Source: Alphaproteobacteria bacterium (GTDB taxonomy: Bacteria; Myxococcota_A; UBA796; GCA-2862545). Taken from it: a stretch of DNA of 64,000 bases. The stretch is from NCBI GenBank assembly GCA_020632875.1, contig JACKET010000022.1:53806-117805 (forward strand), given 5' to 3'. The translations under genes and the position numbers were made by a program. This document shows, piece by piece, positions 35,805 through 44,379 of this stretch (the first letter of the stretch is position 1; every line of letters starts with the position of its first letter). The notes under the pieces were generated by a model. The model saw only the letters and a program-made list of their open reading frames with translations, was not told the origin of the DNA and searched no databases.

Positions 35805-37060
35805 TCCTCCGCGAGCCGCAGCTCCCGGCTCCGGTCGTCGAAGACCCGCTCGCCGAGCTGCTGCGCCGGTGCCACCGGGCGGAGATCCTGCCGCTCGCCG
35901 AGGTCCTCGGGATCAACCCGACGGGCATGGGGCTGTCGCAGCTCTGCCGCGCATCGGCCCAGACCCTGCGGCGCCGCGGGGCGCAGGACGTGTGGAACAT
36001 CGTCTTCCGCAAGGGCGATGGCCCGTCGTACGCAGACGTCGTCCGCGACCTCGCGAAGCGCAAGTCCGTCGCGCTGCCCGCGGGGGCCGACATCGAGGCG
36101 GTGGAGAAGGCCCTGCTCGACTGGTGGGTCTCGGAGGCGTGGTCCGAGATGCCGCAGGAGGAGCGCGACCGCGTGTGGCGGCGGCTCCAGCTCGAGCTGC
36201 CGGCGCCGGCCGACGGGAACCAGGCGCTGATCTCGATGGCCGAGCGGCTCAAGATCGGGGCGAAGTACGGGGCCGGCGTGATGGCGCTGAGCGCGCTGCG
36301 GGTGGCACCGTTCCTGTTCCCGCCGCTGTTGCCGCTCGCCGGCTGCCTGTCGCTGTTCTGGCTCGGCCGCCCGCGCGACGAGCTGCTCCTGCCGGCCGTG
36401 CTCGAGGTCTCGGCGCTGCGCCAGACCGTGCGTCACCGCGTGACCGTCGGCATCGTCGGGTCGCCGTCGTCGGGGAAGGATGCCGCGATCAACGCGATCT
36501 TCGGCATCGACAGCGGCAACGTGAACCCGGTCGCCGGGTCGACGAAGGAGGTCGAGATCAACCGCCTCCCGAACGCCACGGCGCTGTACGTCGTGAACAC
36601 GCCGGGCATGGGCGACATCATCGAGTCCGTGACCGAGGAGGCGCGCCAGGTGCTCGACCTCATCGACGTGTTCGTCTACCTGGTGAACGCGCAGGGGGGC
36701 GTCCAGTCGCGCGAGCTCGCCGACTACCGCGCGTGCGTGGCGCGCAACCGGCCCGTGCTGGCGGTCATCAACAAGATCGACACGCTCCGCGAGTCCGACC
36801 GCGAGCGCTACCTGACCGATGCCCGCGGCAAGCTCGGCGCTCCCGAGGATTCCTTCCTGTCGGCGGCATTCGACCCGCTGCCCCAGCTCTCCGACGCGCC
36901 CATCGGCGTGGGCGCGGTGCGCGACTGGATCGCGCGGCACCTCGAGGGCCTCGGCAAGGATCCGCGCGAGCTGCCCTGGATCGAGGCGGCCGCCGAGGGC
37001 CCCGTGGCGCCGGAGATCCCGGGAATCGAGGACGCCGTCGAGGTCCTCGACGAGCCATGA
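35777..37060 (+). CDS. GTPase fused to an N-terminal YaaW (UPF0174)-like domain
   Basis: A 427-residue protein. Residues about 20-215 resemble YaaW/UPF0174 proteins (DPLAELLRRCHRAEILPLAEVLG, LLDWWVSEAW, LLPAVLEVSALRQTV) with a hydrophobic stretch at 175-198. Residues 222-400 are a G domain: GSPSSGKDA (228-236), GST (254-256), NTPGMGD (274-280) and NKID (332-335). As in its neighbour, the P-loop has GKD and G3 has Asn. The likely start is TTG at 35777, 28 bp inside the upstream gene; no better ribosome site exists downstream. ATGA-coupled to the GNAT gene. The YaaW resemblance is from memory. Confidence 0.82.
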   Translation: MEEPEQSGLVLREPQLPAPVVEDPLAELLRRCHRAEILPLAEVLGINPTGMGLSQLCRASAQTLRRRGAQDVWNIVFRKGDGPSYADVVRDLAKRKSVALPAGADIEAVEKALLDWWVSEAWSEMPQEERDRVWRRLQLELPAPADGNQALISMAERLKIGAKYGAGVMALSALRVAPFLFPPLLPLAGCLSLFWLGRPRDELLLPAVLEVSALRQTVRHRVTVGIVGSPSSGKDAAINAIFGIDSGNVNPVAGSTKEVEINRLPNATALYVVNTPGMGDIIESVTEEARQVLDLIDVFVYLVNAQGGVQSRELADYRACVARNRPVLAVINKIDTLRESDRERYLTDARGKLGAPEDSFLSAAFDPLPQLSDAPIGVGAVRDWIARHLEGLGKDPRELPWIEAAAEGPVAPEIPGIEDAVEVLDEP

Positions 37061-37509
37061 GGCTGCGTCCCGCCACGGACGCCGACTGGCCCGCGGCCTG
37101 GGACATCCAGCGGGAGGCGTTCCTCCCGCTCGTGACGGAGACGTGGGGCGGCTGGGACGAGGCCATGGAGCGGAAGTGCCGCGACGGCTGGTGCGCGGCC
37201 GACACACGCATGGTCGAGATCGATGGCGCGGTCGTGGGCTGGGTCCAGGTCGAGCACCGCGAAGACCACGACTGGCTCGAGCTGATCGCGGTCGCTTCCG
37301 CACACCAGGGCGCGGGGCTCGGCACCACCCTCCTTCGGCTGCTGATCGACGCGGCCCACGGGCGCGGCGTGCCGCTGGTGTTGTCGGTCTACCGCACGAA
37401 CGCGGCGCGCCGGCTGTATCTGAGGCTCGGGTTCACCGAGGAGCCGCGGGACGCGCTCCGCGTACGGATGACGCTCCCGCCCGGGGGCACGCGCCCGTCG
37501 GCGACGTGA
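37057..37509 (+). CDS. GNAT-family N-acetyltransferase
   Basis: A 150-residue acetyltransferase. Family features are RPATDADWPAAWDIQREAF at the start, VGWVQVEH, the acetyl-CoA-binding SAHQGAGLGTTLLRLLIDAA, and VYRTNAARRLYLRLGF. It is ATGA-coupled to the YaaW-GTPase gene. The amine substrate cannot be predicted. It may be functionally unrelated to the GTPases. Confidence 0.9.
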   Translation: MRLRPATDADWPAAWDIQREAFLPLVTETWGGWDEAMERKCRDGWCAADTRMVEIDGAVVGWVQVEHREDHDWLELIAVASAHQGAGLGTTLLRLLIDAAHGRGVPLVLSVYRTNAARRLYLRLGFTEEPRDALRVRMTLPPGGTRPSAT

Positions 37510-37640
37510 CGCCGATCGGGTTCCGGCGGGGGCTCGGACACCGCCTCCGGGTTTCGATCTACACTGGTGACTTCGATCGACCATCGCAGCCGGGGATTGG
37601 GCTCGTGCAGTGTGTGCCGAAGATTCGGAGCTGGAGGCCG

Positions 37641-38411
37641 ATGGGGTTTCTCACGCTGCTGTGTCTGTCCTGTTCGTGGGGTGGCCCTCCAGAGGAGGTC
37701 CTGCCTTCTTCCCCGCATACGCCGCCAATCGTGCTCGGCGCTCCAACGGACAGCCTCACGAGTGGTGCTGGAAGCCAGATTGCGCTCGCGAGAGTGACGG
37801 AGGCGAACCGTCGCTATCTTGCGCTGCCGGGATCGAGCTTCGAGATGTCCATGTTCCTCGCCGACGTCGTCGGGGAATTCCGCGTCGAGCGAGTCGTCCC
37901 CGTGCCGGCGTCGGAATGGGTGGACTGGGTCCTTGGCCCCTCCAATCTGGTCCTCAACGACCCGGGGCTCAGCAGTTTCGTCCTGCGAGCGGGTCGCCCG
38001 ATCCCGCTTGGCAACATCGATCCGTCCGACCCGCTCTACGCTCCTGATCCGTCCACAGGTCGCGTGGAGTGCACCGAAGGGCCCAGGTTCCGGGTGGGGG
38101 ATCAGGTGTTCATCTCGGCGGTCATGGGCGATGATGGCCGATTGTTCCAGGATTGGAGCTCGATCCTGGTTCGCGACGCGACCGGGAGGACGAACAATGG
38201 CGATGCGATCCCGGTGACCGACGTAGGGGGAGGGATGCACTCGCTCGGGGGCGCCTACACTCCGTGGCCGATCCGAGACTCGACGCCAGGTGGTTTGCCG
38301 GGAATGCCGTGGGATGCGGCTGTCGCGAAGGCGACCGGGGTGTTCGAGGCTGTCGAGTCGGAACGCATCCAACGTCCGCCGCCATCCCCCGCCGCGGTCA
38401 CGTCCCCGTAG
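37641..38411 (+). CDS. Lipoprotein-like secreted protein of unknown function
   Basis: A 256-residue protein with signal MGFLTLLCLSC and a GGAGG ribosome site before the ATG at 37641. The mature part is beta-rich with one clear segment FRVERVVPVPASEWVDWVLGP and a DDGRLFQDWSSILVRD stretch. No domain recognised. GC and codon choice are slightly lower than in the neighbours. Its end overlaps the convergent DUF1801 gene by 14 bp. Confidence 0.65.
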   Translation: MGFLTLLCLSCSWGGPPEEVLPSSPHTPPIVLGAPTDSLTSGAGSQIALARVTEANRRYLALPGSSFEMSMFLADVVGEFRVERVVPVPASEWVDWVLGPSNLVLNDPGLSSFVLRAGRPIPLGNIDPSDPLYAPDPSTGRVECTEGPRFRVGDQVFISAVMGDDGRLFQDWSSILVRDATGRTNNGDAIPVTDVGGGMHSLGGAYTPWPIRDSTPGGLPGMPWDAAVAKATGVFEAVESERIQRPPPSPAAVTSP

Positions 38412-38787
38412 CAGCCTTCCGCTCGGCGACGGCCGCCGCCAGCAGCGCGCGGACCTCGGGCCGCTGCGCGTCCTCGACCGTGCGGATCTTCACGTGCCGC
38501 ATGCTCGCGCCGGTCCCTTCGAGCAGCCCCGCGGGATCGGGCAGGCTGGCACCCTGGTAGAAGCCGAGGTTCACCCAGCTCTTGTACGGCAGGGCGTAGG
38601 AGTGGCCCTCCTTCATCTTCTTCGGGCCGACGCCCCAGCTGACCGCGCGGTCGCCGAGCCGTACGACCTCGACGGCTTCGGGATGTACCTCGTGCACCAC
38701 GGCTCTCAGCGCGTGCACGAGGGGCCGGAGCGCGGGCTCGGTCTCTGCGAGCAGCTCTTCGAGGCTGCCCAGCTTCGCTTTGGTCAT
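38398..38787 (-). CDS. DUF1801 (YdhG-like) protein
   Basis: A 129-residue protein of the DUF1801 fold: LRPLVHALRAVVHEVHPEAVEVVRLG, then SYALPYKSWVNLGFYQGASLPDP and a C-terminal helix VRALLAAAVAERK. DUF1801 proteins share a frataxin-like fold, and roles in iron or small-molecule handling have been proposed. ATG at 38787 with AGGGAG upstream. The next gene on the strand ends immediately upstream (38789). Confidence 0.88.
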   Translation of the reverse strand: MTKAKLGSLEELLAETEPALRPLVHALRAVVHEVHPEAVEVVRLGDRAVSWGVGPKKMKEGHSYALPYKSWVNLGFYQGASLPDPAGLLEGTGASMRHVKIRTVEDAQRPEVRALLAAAVAERKAATGT

Positions 38788-38788
38788 C

Positions 38789-39268
38789 TCATCTCCCTTC
38801 GTTCCCGTCCTCGACGTTGGACGTATCGACAAGACCGGGAACGGGACCCGAGAAGAACGGAGGCGTCTGCTCTTCGGTGAGGACACGCGGATCGAACGCT
38901 GTTCCGTTCTCCCGTCCCCGCCACGACGACGAGAGCACGCCCGACACGATGACGGTCCGCGTCTGGGAGGCCCAGTCCGCGGGGAGCCAGTCGGAGAGTG
39001 GCACCTCGAGGACCGTCACCTCGTGCGGCGCGAAGTGATGGGGAGCGGCTCGGGTCCAGCTCCGATCCTCGCGTCCGACCACCAGCGTGAGGTCGATCGA
39101 GACGAGGTCGGACTCCGACGGCCCCGCCTCCACCTCGATGCGCAGGACCTCGTCATCGGGGTCGAACCAGGAGGTGGCGCGGGTGAGATGGGGCGGGTGG
39201 TGGACCTCCTCGGGCTGGGCGGGACAGGCTCGTGAGGTCGCGATGGTGGCCAGGAGGGTCGGTAGCAT
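38789..39268 (-). CDS. Secreted protein of unknown function
   Basis: A 159-residue exported protein beginning MLPTLLATIATSRAC, a weak lipobox, so possibly a lipoprotein. Mature part beta-rich (LRIEVEAGPSES, LVSIDLTLVVGREDRSW, EVTVLEVPLSDW). ATG at 39268 with GGAG upstream; a 5-codon extension lacks a ribosome site. It follows the 700-residue lipoprotein gene by 15 bp and precedes the DUF1801 gene directly. Confidence 0.65.
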   Translation of the reverse strand: MLPTLLATIATSRACPAQPEEVHHPPHLTRATSWFDPDDEVLRIEVEAGPSESDLVSIDLTLVVGREDRSWTRAAPHHFAPHEVTVLEVPLSDWLPADWASQTRTVIVSGVLSSSWRGRENGTAFDPRVLTEEQTPPFFSGPVPGLVDTSNVEDGNEGR

Positions 39269-39283
39269 GGATTCTCCAGACAC

Positions 39284-41386
39284 CTATCGGATGTCGACGA
39301 ACAGGCGGAAGGCCCCACCCGGCGCGGTGGACACGGTCTGTTGCGTCTCCAGCACCAGGAAGAGCCGCTCCGGAGCCCCTGTGAGGTTGGAATAGCGCGT
39401 GGCATCGGGCTGCCCCGACGCGTTGGTGTCGCCACACACGAGAGGACGGTTGCTCGCGGGGTCCGGGCACCCGCGCGACAGGTACACGAGCCCGTCCGCC
39501 GACTGCTGGGTGAGCTCCACGTCGATCGTCTCACCCGCCTGGAGCAGCACCTCGAGGAGCCCTTCCTCTCCACTCGCGCTCTGGGAGGGCGAACACAGCA
39601 CGTCGAGCGCGTCGGGGTACCCGGTCAGGTCGCCGACGAGGAGGTGGCGTCCGGTCCTCAGGACCTCCGGTCCAGCCGCGGTGCAGCCCGTCGCGGGCGA
39701 GATCGCACGCGGCTCCAGGATCTCCAGGTCCACGTCGAACGGACCCTGGAACGGCGCCGGCCCCGCGTCCTCGATCACGAGGTGACCGTCGAGCGCCTGA
39801 GCGGAGGGGTTGTCGACGAGGAGCGCCTCGTAGGGACCCGCGCTCGCGGTGCATCCGCCGCTTCCGCACGCCGGGGCGAGGCCCATCGTCACGGGGGCCG
39901 ACGCGCGAGCGTACAGCCTGGACCCGGGAGGGAGGTGGACGGGCAGGAAGACGTCGGGCCCGACTCCGGCGCACGACGACGCGGTGTCGTCGGTGGCCGC
40001 TGCGAGATCGAGAGTCTGGGGCCCGGAGTGCACGATGAATGCCGCGGAGTCGATGCAGTCGTCGGGCGCTCCGGAGTTGGGTGGAGGCGTGTCCCGCTCC
40101 ACGTCGAGCAGGAACAGCGGCGCAGGAGCGAGAGGGATGGACGTGTCGATTCCGAGCGTGAGCTCGACCGGCGCGGACGACGCGTTGGTGTACTGCAGGG
40201 TCTCGCCGTACCCGTAGTCGGAGCCCGCGACGCAGCTGCTCGGGTCGCCGCAGTTCGCGAGCAGGTACAGGGCGAGGTCGGATCCCTCCAGGTCACCGGA
40301 GACGGTGATTCGCTCGCCGGGCTCGACCACCACTCCGAAGAACCCATCGGGGCCGAGCGTGGGCGTGCCCGTGCAGCCGGTGCCCGGGAGAGCCAGTGCG
40401 TCCGTGTGGGCGTCGAGGATGCCCCATACGTGCGAGTCGCCGGCGAGGAGCGGGACCGTTCCGCAGGCGTCCGCCGGGAACACCCGCGTGCGCCCGTCGA
40501 TGGGAGGTCGGGTCGCGAAGATCCGACGCTCGCTGCGCGCGCTCAGGAACACCGGATTCCCGTTCACGGTCGCGTCGGCGTACTCCGTACGTGCGAGCGC
40601 GAGCTCCACCACGCGATTGGCGTCGCCGAGACCGAGGTCGGCCACGTCGAGCGAGAAGAACCCGTCGTCCTCCAGGAGGTACAGTCGGTGCACCACACGG
40701 GCTCCCGGGAGGTCGCCGCTCGACCCTCCCGCCCACACGGTGAGCGTCAGGATTCCGGAATTCGCTGGCTGCCACGTGAGGTCGAGGGTGTCCTCGACGA
40801 GGCGGATCGGTCCGTTGGGCTGGAAGCTCACGAGCGGCACGGGGGCGGCGACGAAGGCCTCGAGGGAGGTCTCTCCCCAGCTGCCGCCGGCGAACGCCAG
40901 GAACAGGGGCTCGCCGGGCGCGACGACGAACTGCGCGCTCGGGCCGCGGAATTCGTAGCGAGGGTCGCCGGGTGCCGGGTGTGTCGCCTCCACGGGGCCG
41001 AGCGCGAGGGTGCCGCCCACGTCGTGGAGCACGAGACCGCCGAGGTCCGGCCGGACCGGGGCGTCGATCCAGGTGTCCGGCGCGGAGGGCAGCTGATCGA
41101 GACAGAGGTTCAGCGCTCCGGGATAGCACTCCGCGAGATTGGGGTAGCCCAGCCTGCTGTCGGCGAAGATTCCCGACAACCGGGTGTCTCCCGGAAAGTC
41201 TGCCGAGGTCGGGGTCCACCGGAGGAGAGCCACGCTTCCCTCGCCGGGCGGAGCGGCGAACATCGGCGGAGGGGGGTCTTCTCCGGTGTCGGCGGACGGG
41301 GCCGGGGGTGCGTCCGTGTCCTCGGGGAGCGCCGGAGCTCGCGCGCCGTCACAGGCGCAGGTCAGGGCCAGCAGGAGGGGAGGCAC
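39284..41386 (-). CDS. Large lipoprotein with repeated beta-domains
   Basis: A 700-residue lipoprotein with signal ending LLLALTCAC and a Pro/Asp-rich spacer to about residue 50. It consists of several beta-rich modules with acidic loops and regularly spaced cysteines (LANCGDPSSCVAGSD, PACGSGGC, GCPDPASN..VCGD). Segments such as VEPGERITVSGDLEGSDLALYLLANC and LQAGETIDVELTQQSADGLVYLSRGC resemble bacterial pre-peptidase C-terminal/PPC-like modules. The GTG start at 41386 has only a weak ribosome site. Probably an outer-surface protein; no enzyme motif seen. Confidence 0.78.
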   Translation of the reverse strand: MPPLLLALTCACDGARAPALPEDTDAPPAPSADTGEDPPPPMFAAPPGEGSVALLRWTPTSADFPGDTRLSGIFADSRLGYPNLAECYPGALNLCLDQLPSAPDTWIDAPVRPDLGGLVLHDVGGTLALGPVEATHPAPGDPRYEFRGPSAQFVVAPGEPLFLAFAGGSWGETSLEAFVAAPVPLVSFQPNGPIRLVEDTLDLTWQPANSGILTLTVWAGGSSGDLPGARVVHRLYLLEDDGFFSLDVADLGLGDANRVVELALARTEYADATVNGNPVFLSARSERRIFATRPPIDGRTRVFPADACGTVPLLAGDSHVWGILDAHTDALALPGTGCTGTPTLGPDGFFGVVVEPGERITVSGDLEGSDLALYLLANCGDPSSCVAGSDYGYGETLQYTNASSAPVELTLGIDTSIPLAPAPLFLLDVERDTPPPNSGAPDDCIDSAAFIVHSGPQTLDLAAATDDTASSCAGVGPDVFLPVHLPPGSRLYARASAPVTMGLAPACGSGGCTASAGPYEALLVDNPSAQALDGHLVIEDAGPAPFQGPFDVDLEILEPRAISPATGCTAAGPEVLRTGRHLLVGDLTGYPDALDVLCSPSQSASGEEGLLEVLLQAGETIDVELTQQSADGLVYLSRGCPDPASNRPLVCGDTNASGQPDATRYSNLTGAPERLFLVLETQQTVSTAPGGAFRLFVDIR

Positions 41387-41396
41387 GGCCCGGTGG

Positions 41397-41912
41397 TCAC
41401 TTCCGTCCGTGTTTCTGGTAGCGCCCGACGAGCTCGGCCTGGCCGAGGACGTGGCCCTCCATCGCCTCGAGCAGCGCGGCCTTCGTGGGCTCGCGCAGGT
41501 CGGGGAGCACCACGTCGAGCGCGTACAGCTTGTGGAAGTAACGGTGCTCGCCGATCGGCGGGCATGGACCGCCGAATCCGACGCGCTTCCAGTCGTTACG
41601 GCCCTGCAGCGTGCCCTCGGGCAGCGCCTTCACGCCCTCGGGGAGCCCGGTGCTGTCGGCGGGCAGGTTGTAGAGCACCCAGTGGACCCACGTGGTCTTC
41701 GGCGCGGCGGGGTCGGGCGCATCGGGATCGTCGACGATCAGCGCCACGCTCTTCGTGCCGGCCGGGAGGCCCGACCACTCGAGCGCGGGAGACGTGTCGT
41801 CGCCTTCGCAGGTGTGCTTCGCCGGGATCGAGCCGCCGGCCTCGAACTGCGGGGACGTGAGCTTCACGGGGGCTCCTCCGGACGCGAGCGCGGCGAGGAC
41901 GAGGGTCCACAT
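41397..41912 (-). CDS. YbhB/YbcL-type phosphatidylethanolamine-binding protein (PEBP)
   Basis: A 171-residue exported protein with a short signal MWTLVLAALA. The PEBP fold is clear: FEAGGSIPAKHTCEGDDTSPALEWSG, VALIVDDPDAPDPAA, WVHWVLYNLP, GGPCPPIGEHRYFHKLYALD. These carry the DPDAP and GxHRY signatures of the ligand site. Bacterial members are periplasmic and of uncertain function. GAGGAGG precedes the ATG. It diverges from the beta-barrel gene at 42028. Confidence 0.93.
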   Translation of the reverse strand: MWTLVLAALASGGAPVKLTSPQFEAGGSIPAKHTCEGDDTSPALEWSGLPAGTKSVALIVDDPDAPDPAAPKTTWVHWVLYNLPADSTGLPEGVKALPEGTLQGRNDWKRVGFGGPCPPIGEHRYFHKLYALDVVLPDLREPTKAALLEAMEGHVLGQAELVGRYQKHGRK

Positions 41913-42027
41913 CGGCGCCTCCTCTTCGGGGTTCGGACCGTCATCTTCTCCCATGCATCCGGCGGCGTCGAGCGCCTCGGGTGAAGGATCGGGAGGGGAG
42001 GCGACATGGAGGAGGGCGGAGGTTCCC

Positions 42028-42771
42028 ATGTTGCTCGCCCTCGTTGCTCCCGCCCTCGCCCAGGCCCCCGATGCCACCGTCTCACTGTCGATGCGCGCGG
42101 ACGCCATGCAGACCGCCAACTCCGGCTTCGGGCTGGAGGCCCGCACGACGGGCCCGGTGTTCGCGCGGGTGCGCGTGGGAGCGCGTCCCGGGCTGACGGA
42201 CGACCTGTACACCATCATCCTCGACCGGGTCGCGGCGGCCGGGTCGGACGAGGTCCCCGAGCGCCAGCAGTGGCTCGCGCGGGACGCGAGTTTCGAGGTG
42301 GCGTGGAGCCCGGAGCCCTGGCTCCGCGCGGGTGCCGTGCTCACGAGCCAGCGGCAGTTCGACCGCAACGGGCCGTACTTCGCGGAATACGGCATCCGGC
42401 CCGACACGCTCGGGGTGACGCACCTCGGGCCCGAGATCGCCTTCGGCCACGACTGGGGCTGGGGACAGGCCTTCCTCCGGACCGCGGCGACGGCGCCCGT
42501 CGCGTCCACGCGCTTCGACCGGTCCACGCCCATCGACATCAACGGGACCGAGCTCACCTCGCGGCAGATGCACGCGCCGCGCGGGGAGTGCGTCGCGGAG
42601 ACGCGGTTCAAGGCGGGGAGCGTGGCCTTCGACGTGGAGCTCGGCGCCAACGTGCTCGGCGTCGCGCCCTGGCACCGCCTCGCGAACGTCCCGGGACGCA
42701 CGCGGTTCGGCGCGCAGGGGGCCATCGGGATCGGCTGGGTGGGTCGCGCGCCCTGGGAGCGGCGGCCGTGA
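42028..42771 (+). CDS. Outer-membrane beta-barrel protein of unknown function
   Basis: A 247-residue exported protein with signal MLLALVAPALAQA. The remainder has alternating hydrophobic residues and many Arg/Asp turns typical of a barrel (FGLEARTTGPVFARVRVGAR, FEVAWSPEPWLRAGAVL, GAQGAIGIGWVGRA). There is no C-terminal Phe. GGAGG precedes the ATG. No family recognised. Confidence 0.68.
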   Translation: MLLALVAPALAQAPDATVSLSMRADAMQTANSGFGLEARTTGPVFARVRVGARPGLTDDLYTIILDRVAAAGSDEVPERQQWLARDASFEVAWSPEPWLRAGAVLTSQRQFDRNGPYFAEYGIRPDTLGVTHLGPEIAFGHDWGWGQAFLRTAATAPVASTRFDRSTPIDINGTELTSRQMHAPRGECVAETRFKAGSVAFDVELGANVLGVAPWHRLANVPGRTRFGAQGAIGIGWVGRAPWERRP

Positions 42772-42834
42772 GCGCGTAAGCGACCGTCAGTGCACGATCA
42801 CAGCCCTCGGGCCATCCTGTGTGCGGAGGTCGAC

Positions 42835-44268
42835 TTGCGCATCTTCTTGCTCGCCCTGATTCCCGCCTGCATCGTCTCGAAGCCCGCCGAGGAGACGGAC
42901 CCGCCGTGCACACCCCAGGAATGGTTCGCCGACCGCGACCAGGACGGCTGGACCACCGGCGAGAGCATCGTCGCGTGCACCCCTCCGGCGGGCTTCGGCA
43001 GCCTCGACAACCCCGGCGACTGCGACGACGAAGATCCCACGCGTGCCCCGGGCTGGTCCGAGGTGTGCGACGGAATCGATCAGGACTGCGACGGGATCGT
43101 CGACGACGATCCGGTGGACCCGCTCGAGTTCTGGGTCGACGCCGACGGCGACGGGCACGGCGACCCGGCGTCCTCCACCTTCGCGTGCACCGTCCCCGAC
43201 GGCTACGCCACGCTCCACGACGACTGTGACGACGGCGACGACACCGTGTTCGCCGGTGCGGACGAGACCTGCGACGGCGTCGATGACGACTGCGACGGGT
43301 ATGTCGACGAAGATGCGGTCGACGGCACGCTGTGGTGGTGGGACAACGACCTCGACGGCTACGGCGACGAGGCCACCGCGACGCGCTACTGCGACGATCC
43401 CCCGGGTGCCATCGCCATCGGCGGGGACTGCGACGACGGCGACCCGGGTGTGAGCCCCGCCGGGGTCGAAGCCTGCAACGGCCTCGACGACGACTGCTCC
43501 GGCGCCATCGACGACGGCTTCCCCACGGTCCCGCACTGGCCCGACTACGACGGCGACGGGTTCGGCGACCCCGCGGGCCCGGTCCTGGACGCGTGTGCGC
43601 CCCCTCCCGTCTACGCCGCGGACGATACCGACTGCGACGACACCCTGTTCGACGTGCACCCGGGCGCGCCCGAGCAGTGCAACGGCGCCGACGACGACTG
43701 CGACGGGACGATTGCGGACGAGACCTCCGACGAGGACGGCGATGGCGTGTCGGTGTGCGACGGCGACTGCGACGACGCCTCGGACCTCGCGCTCCCGGGC
43801 GGCACCGAGGTGTGCGATGCCGTCGACAACGACTGCAGCGGGGCCGTCAACGACCCCTGGCTCGACGCATGGGAGCCCAACCAGGACATCGCCACGGCGC
43901 CACAGGTGGCGGACGACGACGAGGTCGTGGTCCTCACGCCGAGCATCTCGGGGCCCGGTGACGACGACTGGTTCGCGATGGACACGTTCGACGACGCAGG
44001 GACCGTGCCGGACCAGTTCCGTGCCTGGGCCCGCGTCGAGGACATCCCGCCGGGCGTGGAGGTCGCCTTGCACCTCTACCGGAACAACGTCTTCGGCCAG
44101 CCGCGCCACGTGATGACGGACGACACGTGGGAGGACGGGGTGCTGGAGGTCGAGCGCACGGGCCTGCCGCTGTCGAACGACGGCAACCTGTACCGGGTCC
44201 GGGTCGAGGTGCTCGCCGGCTACGCGTGCGACGCGACGTACACCCTGACCCTCGGCAACCAGGACTGA
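42835..44268 (+). CDS. MopE-type metal-binding-repeat lipoprotein
   Basis: A 477-residue lipoprotein. A TTG start at 42835 is chosen over the GTG at 42790 because GGAGGTCGAC precedes it and it gives a proper signal, LRIFLLALIPAC. About six repeats carry the putative metal-binding motif of the MopE family (CDGIDQDCDGIVDDD, CDGVDDDCDGYVDED, CNGLDDDCSGAIDDG, CNGADDDCDGTI). Each is preceded by WVDADGDGHGDP-type calcium loops. The last about 110 residues are a PPC-like beta domain. Expected on the cell surface, binding calcium or copper. Confidence 0.88.
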   Translation: MRIFLLALIPACIVSKPAEETDPPCTPQEWFADRDQDGWTTGESIVACTPPAGFGSLDNPGDCDDEDPTRAPGWSEVCDGIDQDCDGIVDDDPVDPLEFWVDADGDGHGDPASSTFACTVPDGYATLHDDCDDGDDTVFAGADETCDGVDDDCDGYVDEDAVDGTLWWWDNDLDGYGDEATATRYCDDPPGAIAIGGDCDDGDPGVSPAGVEACNGLDDDCSGAIDDGFPTVPHWPDYDGDGFGDPAGPVLDACAPPPVYAADDTDCDDTLFDVHPGAPEQCNGADDDCDGTIADETSDEDGDGVSVCDGDCDDASDLALPGGTEVCDAVDNDCSGAVNDPWLDAWEPNQDIATAPQVADDDEVVVLTPSISGPGDDDWFAMDTFDDAGTVPDQFRAWARVEDIPPGVEVALHLYRNNVFGQPRHVMTDDTWEDGVLEVERTGLPLSNDGNLYRVRVEVLAGYACDATYTLTLGNQD

Positions 44269-44379
44269 CCGCGTCAGCCGTGTCGCGATCCCCACTTCAT
44301 GGAGGATTGCGATCGGCATTCGAGCTCGATTCTATGGCGTGGCACGGGCATTGCTCCGGGGACGGCCGGAGGTGCTTCC

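Noticed and set aside
42790..42834. GTG start for the MopE-like lipoprotein
   Set aside because: It would place 15 polar residues before the signal; the TTG at 42835 has GGAGG and gives a proper lipobox.
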